A stretch of 64,000 nt of DNA from an uncultured Armatimonadota bacterium (GTDB taxonomy: Bacteria > Armatimonadota > Fimbriimonadia > Fimbriimonadales > Fimbriimonadaceae), in NCBI GenBank assembly GCA_903927345.1, contig CAIYMO010000053.1:186001-250000 (forward strand), given 5' to 3'. This document shows, piece by piece, positions 17,229-26,087 of the stretch. How positions within the stretch are numbered: the stretch's first letter is position 1; each line of letters begins with the position of its first letter. Under the pieces are notes generated by a model. It had not been told where the DNA came from. It searched no databases and saw nothing but the letters and a program-made list of their open reading frames with translations. Made by a program: the position numbers and the translations under genes.

Positions 17229-19922
17229 ATGTACGACCGATATTCTCCGGCTGAATTCGAAGCAAAGTGGCGTGAGCGCTGGCTCAAGGAAGACCTATTT
17301 CGAACTCGCGAGGAGGCAGGTCGTCCGAAATTCTACGCCCTCGACTTCTTCCCTTATCCATCAGGGGCGGGTCTAAGCGTTGGTCACTGCCGCAACTACG
17401 TTCCCACAGACGTTCTCAGCCGAATGAAGTTCATGCAGGGCTACAACGTCCTGCACCCCATGGGCTTCGACGCATTTGGTCTTCCAGCCGAGAACGAAGC
17501 AATCAAGCGCAAGAGCCACCCAGCTCCCATGATCGAGAAGTATGCCGCCAACTATAAGCGGCAGATGGACCTGATCGGATGTGGCTTCGACTGGCACCGC
17601 TCCTTCAAATCTTCGGATCCGAGCTACTACAAGTGGACTCAATGGATCTTTGGGCTCCTTTACGAGCGTGGACTCGCCGTGCGCAAGCTCGCGGCGGTTA
17701 ACTGGGACCCCGTCGATAAAACCGTTCTTGCCGACGAAGAAGTCATCGCGGGCCGCGCCGAGCGCTCCGGTGCGCTCGTCGAAAAGAAGTGGATTCCTCA
17801 GTGGTATTTCCGCATCACGGAATACGCACAGGAGCTGATCGACGACCTCGACACCATCGACTGGCCAGAGGGCATCAAGGCGATGCAACGCAACTGGATC
17901 GGAAGGTCCGAGGGTTGCCAGTTCACATTCCGCATTGCCGGAACAGAAAACGAAGAGCGCATCGACCTAGATAGCTCCATCGAGACCGGACAGGCTCGAC
18001 CACAAACGACCGGCCTGCACTTCGACGTCTTCACCACCCGGATCGACACAATCTACGGTGTCACGTTCTGCGTTCTTGCTCCGGAGCACGGCATTGTCGA
18101 ACGACTTCCCATCACCGATGAGGATCGAGCTCGTATCAAGGAGTACCAAGAGGCGGCTAAGCGCCTCAGCGACACCGACCGCACCGCCGAGAACCGCGAG
18201 AAGACCGGCGTCTTCACCGGCGCCTACGCCGTACACCCCTTCACCGGAGAGCACATCCCCATCTGGCTCGCCGACTACGTTCTCGCCACCTACGGAACTG
18301 GCGCAATTATGGCGGTCCCGGGGCACGATCAACGCGACTTCGACTTCGCGAAGAAGTTCAAAATCCAGATCAAGCCGGTCATCATCGGCGAGGGTGGACT
18401 GCTCGAAGTCCAGAAGCTCCACGCAGAAGGAAGTGCCTTCGAGCCGAAAGATGGCCTGCTCATCAACTCCTCACATTACGACGGCCTCTCCGTTCTCGAA
18501 GCACAGGAGAAACTTGGAATCCGACTCGAATCCGAAGGCATCGGCGAACGAAAGATTCAGTACAAGCTCCGGGACTGGTTGATCTCCCGTCAGCGCTATT
18601 GGGGATGTCCGATCCCCGTGATTCATACCAAGGATGGCGAAGAGCAGCTCGTCCCCCTCAGCCAGCTCCCCGTCGAACTCCCAATGGTTGACTCCTACGA
18701 GCCTGCCGGCGACGGCTCTTCCCCGCTTGCTCACATTAATGAGTTTGTAAACTGCACAGATCGCGACGGCTCGCTTGCCCGACGCGAAACAGACACGATG
18801 GGCGGCTTCGCATGCTCCTCGTGGTACTTCCTTCGATTCTGCGATCCAGAGAACTTTGAGCAAGCCTTCGAGCCCGAAAAGGTGAAGTATTGGATGCCGG
18901 TTGACTGCTACGTTGGCGGCGCCGAGCACGCAGTCATGCACCTGCTGTACGCCCGGTTCTGGACCAAGGTCCTTCACGACGCAGGCGTTGTCCCCGTCAA
19001 GGAGCCGTTCCAGACACTGCGCAACCAAGGTCAGGTCCTTGCCATGACGCCTTATCGCCAACCGCGTGAAGGAGAAACTCTCGGAGTGGCCGACGACGGA
19101 ATTCTGGTCAGCTTCGAGGAAGCCAAGTTGATGCCAGACGATGAACTCACCTGGAAGTGGGTGCGGATGTCCAAGTCCAAAGGCAACGTTGTCACTCCAG
19201 ACGAGGCCGTCGAGCAGTACGGGGCCGATGCACTTCGAATGTATCTCTTGTTCGTCGCCCCGTTCCACGCTGACGTCCAGTGGAGCAACGAGGGCATGCA
19301 GGGAATTTCCCGATTCCTCGGCCGTATCTTCAAGTTCGCTGGTGAAGTGCAACCTCATTTCGCCGCCAACTGGCACGATATCTTGCCGTTCGAAGAGCTT
19401 GATGACCTCTCCAAACGCATCCGCCGAGCAACTCACCAAACCGTTCGCAACTGCACGAAGGATCTGGAAAACTTTGGATTCAACACCTACGTTTCTTGGT
19501 TGATGAAATTCATGAACGAGATTACGGAGTGCCTAGACCTTTCTCGTACCCGTATTGCCCATGAGCGGCATCTTCAGCTTGCGCTGAGCGAAGCTCTGGA
19601 GACCTTGGTGCTGTTGATCAGCCCTGCGGCGCCGCACTCAGCTGACCAGATTTGGGAAGATCTCGGGAAGGAAGGGTTCACCTATCACGCCGAGTGGCCG
19701 AAGCACGACGATGATCTCGCCGCCGAGGATAGCCTTACGATCGCAGTGCAGGTCAACGGGAAGCTCCGTGACACGATCACCGTCCCCGCGACCGCGACCA
19801 AAGAGCAAATCGAAGCCGAGGCCCAGTCGAGTGTCAAGGTTAAGGTGTACACCGATGGAAAAGAAGTGAAAAAGGTGATCACAGTTCCTGGCCGGCTCGT
19901 TAACATTGTGGTGGCAGGATGA
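17229..19922 (+). CDS. leuS: Leucyl-tRNA synthetase
   Basis: Class I aminoacyl-tRNA synthetase charging tRNA-Leu. 897 residues, slightly above the common ~860 through small insertions. The HIGH-type motif is in YPSGAGLSVGH (~41-51), followed by HPMGFDAFGLPAENEAIK. The CP1 editing domain contains TGAIMAVPGHDQRDFDFA. The tRNA/zinc region CPIPVIH and the catalytic-loop motif RMSKSKGNVV near residue 643 are present. The C-terminal domain ends VKKVITVPGRLVNIVV, as in bacterial LeuRS. The stop overlaps the next gene as ATGA. Confidence 0.97.
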   Translation: MYDRYSPAEFEAKWRERWLKEDLFRTREEAGRPKFYALDFFPYPSGAGLSVGHCRNYVPTDVLSRMKFMQGYNVLHPMGFDAFGLPAENEAIKRKSHPAPMIEKYAANYKRQMDLIGCGFDWHRSFKSSDPSYYKWTQWIFGLLYERGLAVRKLAAVNWDPVDKTVLADEEVIAGRAERSGALVEKKWIPQWYFRITEYAQELIDDLDTIDWPEGIKAMQRNWIGRSEGCQFTFRIAGTENEERIDLDSSIETGQARPQTTGLHFDVFTTRIDTIYGVTFCVLAPEHGIVERLPITDEDRARIKEYQEAAKRLSDTDRTAENREKTGVFTGAYAVHPFTGEHIPIWLADYVLATYGTGAIMAVPGHDQRDFDFAKKFKIQIKPVIIGEGGLLEVQKLHAEGSAFEPKDGLLINSSHYDGLSVLEAQEKLGIRLESEGIGERKIQYKLRDWLISRQRYWGCPIPVIHTKDGEEQLVPLSQLPVELPMVDSYEPAGDGSSPLAHINEFVNCTDRDGSLARRETDTMGGFACSSWYFLRFCDPENFEQAFEPEKVKYWMPVDCYVGGAEHAVMHLLYARFWTKVLHDAGVVPVKEPFQTLRNQGQVLAMTPYRQPREGETLGVADDGILVSFEEAKLMPDDELTWKWVRMSKSKGNVVTPDEAVEQYGADALRMYLLFVAPFHADVQWSNEGMQGISRFLGRIFKFAGEVQPHFAANWHDILPFEELDDLSKRIRRATHQTVRNCTKDLENFGFNTYVSWLMKFMNEITECLDLSRTRIAHERHLQLALSEALETLVLLISPAAPHSADQIWEDLGKEGFTYHAEWPKHDDDLAAEDSLTIAVQVNGKLRDTITVPATATKEQIEAEAQSSVKVKVYTDGKEVKKVITVPGRLVNIVVAG

Positions 19923-20656
19923 AGTTGAACAAGTCGGTTATTGGGGCAGTTGCTGCGGTCTCCGCGCTTGCGGTAGTGATGTATCTTTCTGACCGACCTG
20001 TCGAGACGAGAGATGGCGTCGTTCTTCCTCGTACTCGAGACGAGTACGAGAAGCTGAACAAAGATTCCTCCGAATTGGTTCTCGAGATTTTTGGACGTGC
20101 TGACGCAGGAATGGAGGTTACAGATGCGGATCGAAGCAAGCTGAAGGACGCGATCAAGAAGTTTGAGGCGATGAAGGCTTACGAGCCTCGCCAAGTCGCG
20201 GCACTCTTTGGTTCTGGTAAGTGCTACATGCTTCTCGGCGAAAATCAGCTTGCTGCAGACCGTCTTGCCCAGGCTTGGGAGAACCGAATGGTTGACCCGC
20301 AAAAGGAGCTCGAAGCAGTCCGTCTCACCGCAATCGAAGCCGCGGCACTGGCCAGCGAAGCAACACTCGAGCTCGCCGCACAAGAGGTCTCGACGATGAA
20401 CACATCGGCGGCATCTGGCCAGCGGAAAGAGGCAGAAGATTCCCGAAAGAAGGCTTCAATCTTGTACCAAAGAGCCTTTTCGCTCGCAGATGATGCAGTG
20501 AAATTGGTTCCAACCGCGCCACGCTACCTTGCTGCACGAGGACAGGCACTCTTGGCAGTCGGCCGTAAGGACGACGCGAAGGCTGATCTGTCTAAAGCGC
20601 TTCGGCTAGATGCCAACAGCCCTAAAGTCAAGCAGCTCGCTAAGCTCCTTCAGTAG
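19919..20656 (+). CDS. Membrane-anchored TPR-like protein
   Basis: 245 residues. An N-terminal hydrophobic segment (KSVIGAVAAVSALAVVMYL) acts as a signal anchor. The rest is alpha-helical, with at least two TPR-like repeats: AALFGSGKCYMLLGENQLA (~100) and APRYLAARGQALLAVGRKDD near the C-terminus. It is translationally coupled to leuS by an ATGA overlap. Partners unknown. Confidence 0.75.
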   Translation: MKLNKSVIGAVAAVSALAVVMYLSDRPVETRDGVVLPRTRDEYEKLNKDSSELVLEIFGRADAGMEVTDADRSKLKDAIKKFEAMKAYEPRQVAALFGSGKCYMLLGENQLAADRLAQAWENRMVDPQKELEAVRLTAIEAAALASEATLELAAQEVSTMNTSAASGQRKEAEDSRKKASILYQRAFSLADDAVKLVPTAPRYLAARGQALLAVGRKDDAKADLSKALRLDANSPKVKQLAKLLQ

Positions 20657-20658
20657 TC

Positions 20659-20949
20659 TCAGTAGCCATACCCTTTCTCGCCAGCACCCTCGCCCTCCCA
20701 CTCAACAGATTCCGGCGAGGATGCTACTTTAAAAACGTACCGCTTCCCTAGTTCGTGGTCAACCAAGTTCCGTGCGATGATTCGACCTTGCCGGTACGAT
20801 GGTTCCGACCGGCGCTGGTGCAAGGCGAGAAACTCTGCGGTCACCGCGGCTTTGGCCGAGAGCTTCCAGAAACCGGAGACAAAGGTTCCCGCCTCAGTCT
20901 CCTGAACATTTAGGTCATCTCGGCAAACGAAATGAAGACGCTTAACCAT
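20659..20949 (-). CDS. Hypothetical protein
   Basis: 96 residues, basic N-terminal half, C-terminal Gly/Glu-rich tail. There is no signal peptide or membrane segment. MVKRLHFVCRDDLNVQE and the regular alternation that follows suggest a small cytosolic beta-containing domain, but I recognise no family. Its ATG overlaps the stop of the upstream STN-like gene by one base (TAATG). It ends two bases from the convergent TPR gene. Confidence 0.6.
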   Translation of the reverse strand: MVKRLHFVCRDDLNVQETEAGTFVSGFWKLSAKAAVTAEFLALHQRRSEPSYRQGRIIARNLVDHELGKRYVFKVASSPESVEWEGEGAGEKGYGY

Positions 20950-23231
20950 TATTGAGCAGGAGGAGGAGGAGGGGTGGTGTCGGGCGCTGCGGGCGCGAAC
21001 TTCGGTGGATTCAATCGATCTTGCATCTTCTTAGGAAGTTCGTCTTTGCGATACGTTCTCGTGTTGTCCACGGAGACATCGTAGAGCGAAGCGAAGTACG
21101 TCGCCTTCTTCGCAAAATCAAAGTTGAACATCAAGGTCGACTGCTGAGCAAGCTTGTACTGGTTGTAGCTGCGCTTCATCCCCCCAAACATCGGCATTTC
21201 CGGCTGATCCGACTCAAACATCGCCATCAGTTCCGGCACGCCAATCGTCGAAACTCCGGTGTCGGTATTGATACCCATGAGGCTCTTCATGTTGAACCGC
21301 TTGAGGGTCATCGTTCCAAACGAAGGGATTCCGGTGGGAAGCAGGTTGGTCCGCTCGTTCATCGTCGTCATGCCACCCAATCCGAACATCGACATCATCG
21401 GGCCAGCCATCGCCATGCCCATCCCTGCCATTCCAGCCATTCCGTCAAGATCGTCGTCGTCATTGCCCTGAGTGCGGATTGTCGTACGACCATCTGATGA
21501 GGTCGCCGAAGTCGAAGCTCCTTGCATCAATCCGGCAAGAGGATTGTCCGAACCCATCGGCGGAACCATTCCGTTGAAAACCATACGCGCAAGAATTTCT
21601 CGCTGTCCTGGGAAGAGGCTAGCAAGTGCCAACGGCTTTCCTGCCTCCAGAGCTTGCCGCTGGTTGGCGTCAAACGTGCCGTAAAACTTAAGTGCATCGA
21701 ATCCGATTCCCGTGAGGGCCGTTGCGGCTCCCATGTCTGAGGTTCGGAAAATCGCCTGGGTGTACGGAATTGCGAGTGCCTCGGAACCGCGGGCGAGGTT
21801 TTGTTGCGCGGCGTACTTCAAACAGTCGTCGAGGTTGATGTAACCGCGACCATTTGCGCCCGTCACAAGGTTCTTCAAAGCGATGCGGTTACAGAATGCG
21901 GATCGAAGTTCCATCGGCGAGGACGCACGGACGATCGTCCAGGTTCCATCTTTATCGACTTCCTGAGTAATCGCTCGGTCAATCGTATCGAGAACTCCTT
22001 CGATGGTTGGAGACTTAGCTCCGATAGCTCCCACAAGCGCAGTGAGGATGTCATCCGATGGTGCCGCCACGACGTTTTGGCCAGTTGCCGAATAGGCGTC
22101 TAGGACCTCGCCGAGGGTCATTGCGAACGGCTCATTCGTTTGTGGGTCGAGCAACTTAGCTCGAAGAGCTGGCGAAATCGGCTTTGTTACCGGAGGAGCT
22201 GCCTGCATGGAAGCTGAGGAACCGCCCATAAACATTCCCATGACCGAGCCCAGATTTCCGTTGAAGTTCACAATCATGCTCGTGAACGGGTCAAGCGCAC
22301 TGTTGTCTGACAATGCCCGAATGTACTCCTTGGTCCCCTCTGAGAGTGTGATTGGGGTGCCAGTCGTCACCTGCGCCCGCACCGCCTCTGGATTAACGAA
22401 CGGGAGCGAAACTTGCTTGGTGTAGATTGCGGCTCCGTCGGGGGTGTATGCGTTGATGGTCACGCTAAGGTTGTTTCGCTTTTGAATCTGGAAGACTGCC
22501 TGGATCAAATTGACTTTGTTGACAAGCTCGGGGCTTTTGAGTCCACCGCCGAACATCTGCCCAAACATCGCCATCGGGTCTTCAGAGTCTGACTTTGCTG
22601 CTCCAGATTTGGATGCGAGCTTTCTCATCTCCGCCATGATCAGGTTAACGGCATTGTTATTCAGCAATCCCTGCATCTGGTTCGGGTTGCTACTCAGAAC
22701 TACGCGGCGTCCCTCAATGATGGTACTGAGGTCCTTCGCCCCGATCGCCTGAATGAGCTTCATGCTCGCTCCATCCGGGTTGTACATGTTTGAGAAGACC
22801 TTTCCGATCATCTCCATCATCTTCTTTTCATCAGTCGCGCTCGCCTTCTCGGCCTTCTTGAACTCATCTTCCGTCATCGCCGGCTTAACCGGCGCATTGA
22901 TGGTCGCTTCCAAAGCCTTGATGATCTCAGGGTCCCCTTCTCGCTCCTGCTTCGTTCGGAGATCGGATTCAAGTGTCAAGTAAAGATTGCCGTCGCGCTT
23001 CGACCACTCGCCACCCACGGTTTTCGCAATCCGAGTCAACAGATCGCTGAGCGCAACACCCTTTACGTTGATATAAAGTGGGAAATTCTTAAGCTCACCG
23101 GTAGCGAGCATTGGCTGCCCAGTTTGCGAAGAAATCTGTCGAACAACCGTTTCAACCGGTAAAAAGTTGGCTCGAAGGGTAACGGTTTGAGTCTGTTGTG
23201 CAAGAACACAAGCAAGCGCGGCAGTAAACAT
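20949..23231 (-). CDS. Large secreted protein with STN-like N-terminal domain
   Basis: 760 residues. A short signal MFTAALACVLAQQ is followed by a segment (residues ~16-95: VTLRANFLPVETVVRQISSQ, LKNFPLYINVKGVALSDLLT) that reads like the secretin/TonB short N-terminal (STN) domain. The long central region has no motif I recognise. Residues ~590-625 are Gly/Met-rich after an acidic DDDDLD patch, and the C-terminus is Pro-rich. It is not a secretin, because no secretin or TonB barrel is evident. A periplasmic scaffold or lineage-specific envelope protein is plausible. It has its own small downstream partner at 20659. Confidence 0.7.
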   Translation of the reverse strand: MFTAALACVLAQQTQTVTLRANFLPVETVVRQISSQTGQPMLATGELKNFPLYINVKGVALSDLLTRIAKTVGGEWSKRDGNLYLTLESDLRTKQEREGDPEIIKALEATINAPVKPAMTEDEFKKAEKASATDEKKMMEMIGKVFSNMYNPDGASMKLIQAIGAKDLSTIIEGRRVVLSSNPNQMQGLLNNNAVNLIMAEMRKLASKSGAAKSDSEDPMAMFGQMFGGGLKSPELVNKVNLIQAVFQIQKRNNLSVTINAYTPDGAAIYTKQVSLPFVNPEAVRAQVTTGTPITLSEGTKEYIRALSDNSALDPFTSMIVNFNGNLGSVMGMFMGGSSASMQAAPPVTKPISPALRAKLLDPQTNEPFAMTLGEVLDAYSATGQNVVAAPSDDILTALVGAIGAKSPTIEGVLDTIDRAITQEVDKDGTWTIVRASSPMELRSAFCNRIALKNLVTGANGRGYINLDDCLKYAAQQNLARGSEALAIPYTQAIFRTSDMGAATALTGIGFDALKFYGTFDANQRQALEAGKPLALASLFPGQREILARMVFNGMVPPMGSDNPLAGLMQGASTSATSSDGRTTIRTQGNDDDDLDGMAGMAGMGMAMAGPMMSMFGLGGMTTMNERTNLLPTGIPSFGTMTLKRFNMKSLMGINTDTGVSTIGVPELMAMFESDQPEMPMFGGMKRSYNQYKLAQQSTLMFNFDFAKKATYFASLYDVSVDNTRTYRKDELPKKMQDRLNPPKFAPAAPDTTPPPPPAQ

Positions 23232-23295
23232 TTCACACTGTTATACGCGGTTTGTGTTCCTCGGGTACACCCTGGGACCAAAAGCCGGGACAAAA

Positions 23296-24198
23296 ATGCG
23301 ATTAATCGTTGAAACCCCCGAACGCTTGGACAAGTTCCTGAGCCTAGCCCTTCCGGAGCACTCGCGCTCGAAACTCGCCAAAATGGTCGAGGAGGGCGCT
23401 GTTCTCGTCAATGGCGAGGCAGTCAAGCCTTCGCACAAACTCCGGGCCGGCGATGAAGTAGAACTAGACGCTCCCGAGGAAGCCGCACCGCACGATCTGA
23501 CTCCAGCAAATATTCCGCTCGAGATTCTCTATGAGGATGACGTGATGCTGATCGTCAACAAGCCACGAGGTCTTGCATCACACCCCGCCGCCTCGCTCAA
23601 GGAACCTTCGCTCGTCAACGCGCTGCTCGGACGTGGAGGTCCGCTCTCCGAAGTTGGTGGAGAGTTCCGACCTGGAATCGTCCACCGCCTCGACCGCGAA
23701 ACCACGGGATTAATGGTCGTCGCCAAAACCGACGCTGCCCACGTCTCCCTCGCAGCTCAGATCGAAAAGAAATCGGCCGAGCGACGCTACTTTGCCGTTG
23801 TCGCTGGCGATGTAGACCGCGACAAGTTCACCATTGACGCGCCCATGGCAAGAAACCAAGCGAACCGCCAACAGATGACGGTCGACATGCACGGTAAGCC
23901 CGCTGTTACCCACGTCAAGAACGTTGCAAACCTCGCCCACGGCACCCTGGTCGCCTGCCGACTCGAGACTGGACGAACTCACCAGATTCGTGTCCACCTG
24001 CGAGCGATGGGTCACCCGGTTTTGGGAGACAATCTTTATGCTCCGAAAGAGTTTCGGGACGGTCCGATGCAACTTCATGCCGCTTATTTGGCGCTAACGC
24101 ACCCAGTATCGGGAGAGCCCGTCGTCGCTTTCTGCGCCCCGCCCGAGGATTTCTTGGGAGCTGAATTCGCCGTTCGACACTGGGTTGAGGAGTGGTAA
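23296..24198 (+). CDS. RluA-family pseudouridine synthase (RluD-like)
   Basis: Isomerises uridines in 23S rRNA. An N-terminal S4 RNA-binding domain (RLDKFLSLALPEHSRSKLAK, then GAVLVNGEAVKPSHKLRAGD) is followed by the catalytic domain. The active-site motif GIVHRLDRETTGLMVVAKT carries the catalytic Asp, and TGRTHQIRVHLRAMGHPVLGD-type sequence is also present. The open frame starts at 23254, but MRLIVETPERLDKF at 23296 begins exactly where the family does, so I use it (300 residues). The target position is likely RluD-like, not provable here. Confidence 0.92.
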   Translation: MRLIVETPERLDKFLSLALPEHSRSKLAKMVEEGAVLVNGEAVKPSHKLRAGDEVELDAPEEAAPHDLTPANIPLEILYEDDVMLIVNKPRGLASHPAASLKEPSLVNALLGRGGPLSEVGGEFRPGIVHRLDRETTGLMVVAKTDAAHVSLAAQIEKKSAERRYFAVVAGDVDRDKFTIDAPMARNQANRQQMTVDMHGKPAVTHVKNVANLAHGTLVACRLETGRTHQIRVHLRAMGHPVLGDNLYAPKEFRDGPMQLHAAYLALTHPVSGEPVVAFCAPPEDFLGAEFAVRHWVEEW

Positions 24199-25567
24199 GC
24201 CGAGGGTGGATCAGAAGCGTCCAGTAATTCTGAATTGGTTTGGAACGAGCCAGGGCCTGCTCTCGCTGGGCTTCGGGCTCACGTTCATCCACCTCTTCTG
24301 GTACGGCTCGGTCTGGACTGCTTGGCTCGCACTCGTTTGCTACGCGCCGTTTTTGGCTTGGCTACGACTCTACAGTAAACGACCGTTCTTAGCCGGCTGG
24401 ACTTTCGGCCTCTGGTACGCCGTTCTGAACAACTACTGGCTGGGCCAGTTCATCGGGAAGTGGACGCAGAGTGTGTTTATTGGGGGGCTGGCTGTCTTTA
24501 TTGTGGGGGCGGTTTGGGGGGTGTTTCATGGCGCTTCAGCTGTTGTTGCGAAGAAATTCCTCGGATCGTCTGGTCTGAAGGGAGTGATCGCCCCGGTTGT
24601 ACTATGGCTCCCGGATTTGCTGCGTTCCTACATCCCAGAGTTCGCTTATCCGTTCACCCCGCTTGGTGAGCCTTTGGTGGTGTACTCAATTCCGATAGTT
24701 TTTGCACCCCATTGCTACTTGGTGAGTCTGATCATCTGTGCTTTTTCCGCGTATTGCTGTGGCGGACAGCGCGAGTCTAACCCGCTCTTCAAAAGCATTG
24801 TCTTCTGCGGTCTCGTTGTGCTCGGCATGGCTCTTTCTCCAGGGCCGAAAACCACTCCTGTTTCGTCCAGAATAGCCCTCGGCCAACTCGGCTTTGACCT
24901 CGCCTACACCGAAGATGGTCTCAAGCCCTTCAAAATCCGCGAAGCCGCCAACGACCTCATCCGCCAAGCCCGAGCCCAGAAAGCCGATGTCCTCATCCTC
25001 CCCGAAGCTGTTGCCGCATTCGCAACCACCCCCAACACCGCCTTCGACCTCCCCCCCGATATGCCCGTCCTCTTCGGAGCTCAGCGCGGCACCGGGCCGC
25101 GCTACCAATCCGCCTACCTCTGGGACACCAAGGGCTTCCAGTACACCGATAAGACCCGGCTCGTCGTATTCGGCGAATATGTTCCACTCCGCGGAATCAT
25201 CCCCTACCCTGCCGGATTCCAACTCCCTTCGGGAGACCTCGCGGAAGGGGAGGCTAAACTCTTGACGCTTCCCAACGGCCTCAAGATCGGTACGATGATC
25301 TGCTTCGAGTCTCTCTTCCCAGGCGCCGCCCGCAACCTCAAGAATCTAGACGCCGACGTACTCTCCATCATCTCGCTGGACGATTGGTACATGGGCACCA
25401 GCGCGATCCCGCGGCTCGAAATCGCCGCCCGCTGGCGCGCTGTCGAGACCGGCAAATGGATATTCCGAGTAGGGTCGCTCGGGAAGACGATGGTGATCGA
25501 TCCCAAAGGGCGGATCCGAGCAGAGCTTCCGACCGGCGAACGAAAACTGCTGGTCTACGAGTTGTAA
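24185..25567 (+). CDS. lnt: Apolipoprotein N-acyltransferase
   Basis: Adds the third acyl chain to lipoproteins at the inner membrane. 460 residues. About six N-terminal membrane helices are followed by a periplasmic nitrilase-like domain. The catalytic triad is visible: Glu in LILPEAVAAF, Lys in YTDKTRLVVFGEYVPLR and Cys in GTMICFESLFPG. It overlaps the pseudouridine synthase gene by 14 bases from a TTG start; a GTG at 24206 is an alternative. Its presence supports a didermic cell with triacylated lipoproteins. The middle of the gene (24.47-24.8 kb) has a run of G/T-rich codons. Confidence 0.92.
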   Translation: MRSGKPRVDQKRPVILNWFGTSQGLLSLGFGLTFIHLFWYGSVWTAWLALVCYAPFLAWLRLYSKRPFLAGWTFGLWYAVLNNYWLGQFIGKWTQSVFIGGLAVFIVGAVWGVFHGASAVVAKKFLGSSGLKGVIAPVVLWLPDLLRSYIPEFAYPFTPLGEPLVVYSIPIVFAPHCYLVSLIICAFSAYCCGGQRESNPLFKSIVFCGLVVLGMALSPGPKTTPVSSRIALGQLGFDLAYTEDGLKPFKIREAANDLIRQARAQKADVLILPEAVAAFATTPNTAFDLPPDMPVLFGAQRGTGPRYQSAYLWDTKGFQYTDKTRLVVFGEYVPLRGIIPYPAGFQLPSGDLAEGEAKLLTLPNGLKIGTMICFESLFPGAARNLKNLDADVLSIISLDDWYMGTSAIPRLEIAARWRAVETGKWIFRVGSLGKTMVIDPKGRIRAELPTGERKLLVYEL

Positions 25568-25584
25568 GATAAACTCAAATCGAA

Positions 25585-26067
25585 ATGACCGATTTCGCGA
25601 TTTCTTGGCAGCTCTCCCGTGGACGCTTTGTGGACTCCGTCTCCGGACTCACCAACGAGCAACTGAACTACCGACTCCACTCAGACACGCTGACGATCGG
25701 CGAGATGGCACTCCACGTTGCCGGAACTGAGCTTTGGTTCCTGAGTCAGCTCACGAAGCGCGAAAACGACGCTTACGAAACCAAACTGATCAAAGCCGCA
25801 ACCGACAGCGTTGTCAACGATCTTCCCTTCCCTTATTCAGCCGAAGAAGTGAACGATGCAACCGTTAAGGAAGCCATGGAATATGTCGGAAAGCTCGTTC
25901 AGCCGCACATCGAAAGCCCAAGCGAAGAGTTCCTGACAACCGAAATCAAGTCTGTTCTTGGCCCCATCATCACCGGACAAGGCGCTTTGGCTCGCTTCGC
26001 CTTCCACTCCGGCTACCACCAGGGTCAGGTGCACATGATCAAAACCGCACCCGGCTACCCCGCTTAA
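25585..26067 (+). CDS. DinB-like four-helix bundle protein
   Basis: 160 residues of the DinB/YfiT metalloprotein type. The helix-1 region is QLSRGRFVDSVSGLTNEQLN. Metal-ligand histidines are expected in MALHVAGTELW (~44-54) and at the C-terminal FHSGYHQGQVHMI. Such proteins are often thiol-dependent transferases or stress proteins. It starts 18 bp after lnt on the same strand. The specific reaction is unknown. Confidence 0.75.
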   Translation: MTDFAISWQLSRGRFVDSVSGLTNEQLNYRLHSDTLTIGEMALHVAGTELWFLSQLTKRENDAYETKLIKAATDSVVNDLPFPYSAEEVNDATVKEAMEYVGKLVQPHIESPSEEFLTTEIKSVLGPIITGQGALARFAFHSGYHQGQVHMIKTAPGYPA

Positions 26068-26087
26068 CCCGGTACCATTGAATCACT

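Noticed and set aside
18471-19439. 322-codon minus-strand frame inside leuS
   Set aside because: Antisense of conserved LeuRS catalytic-core sequence.
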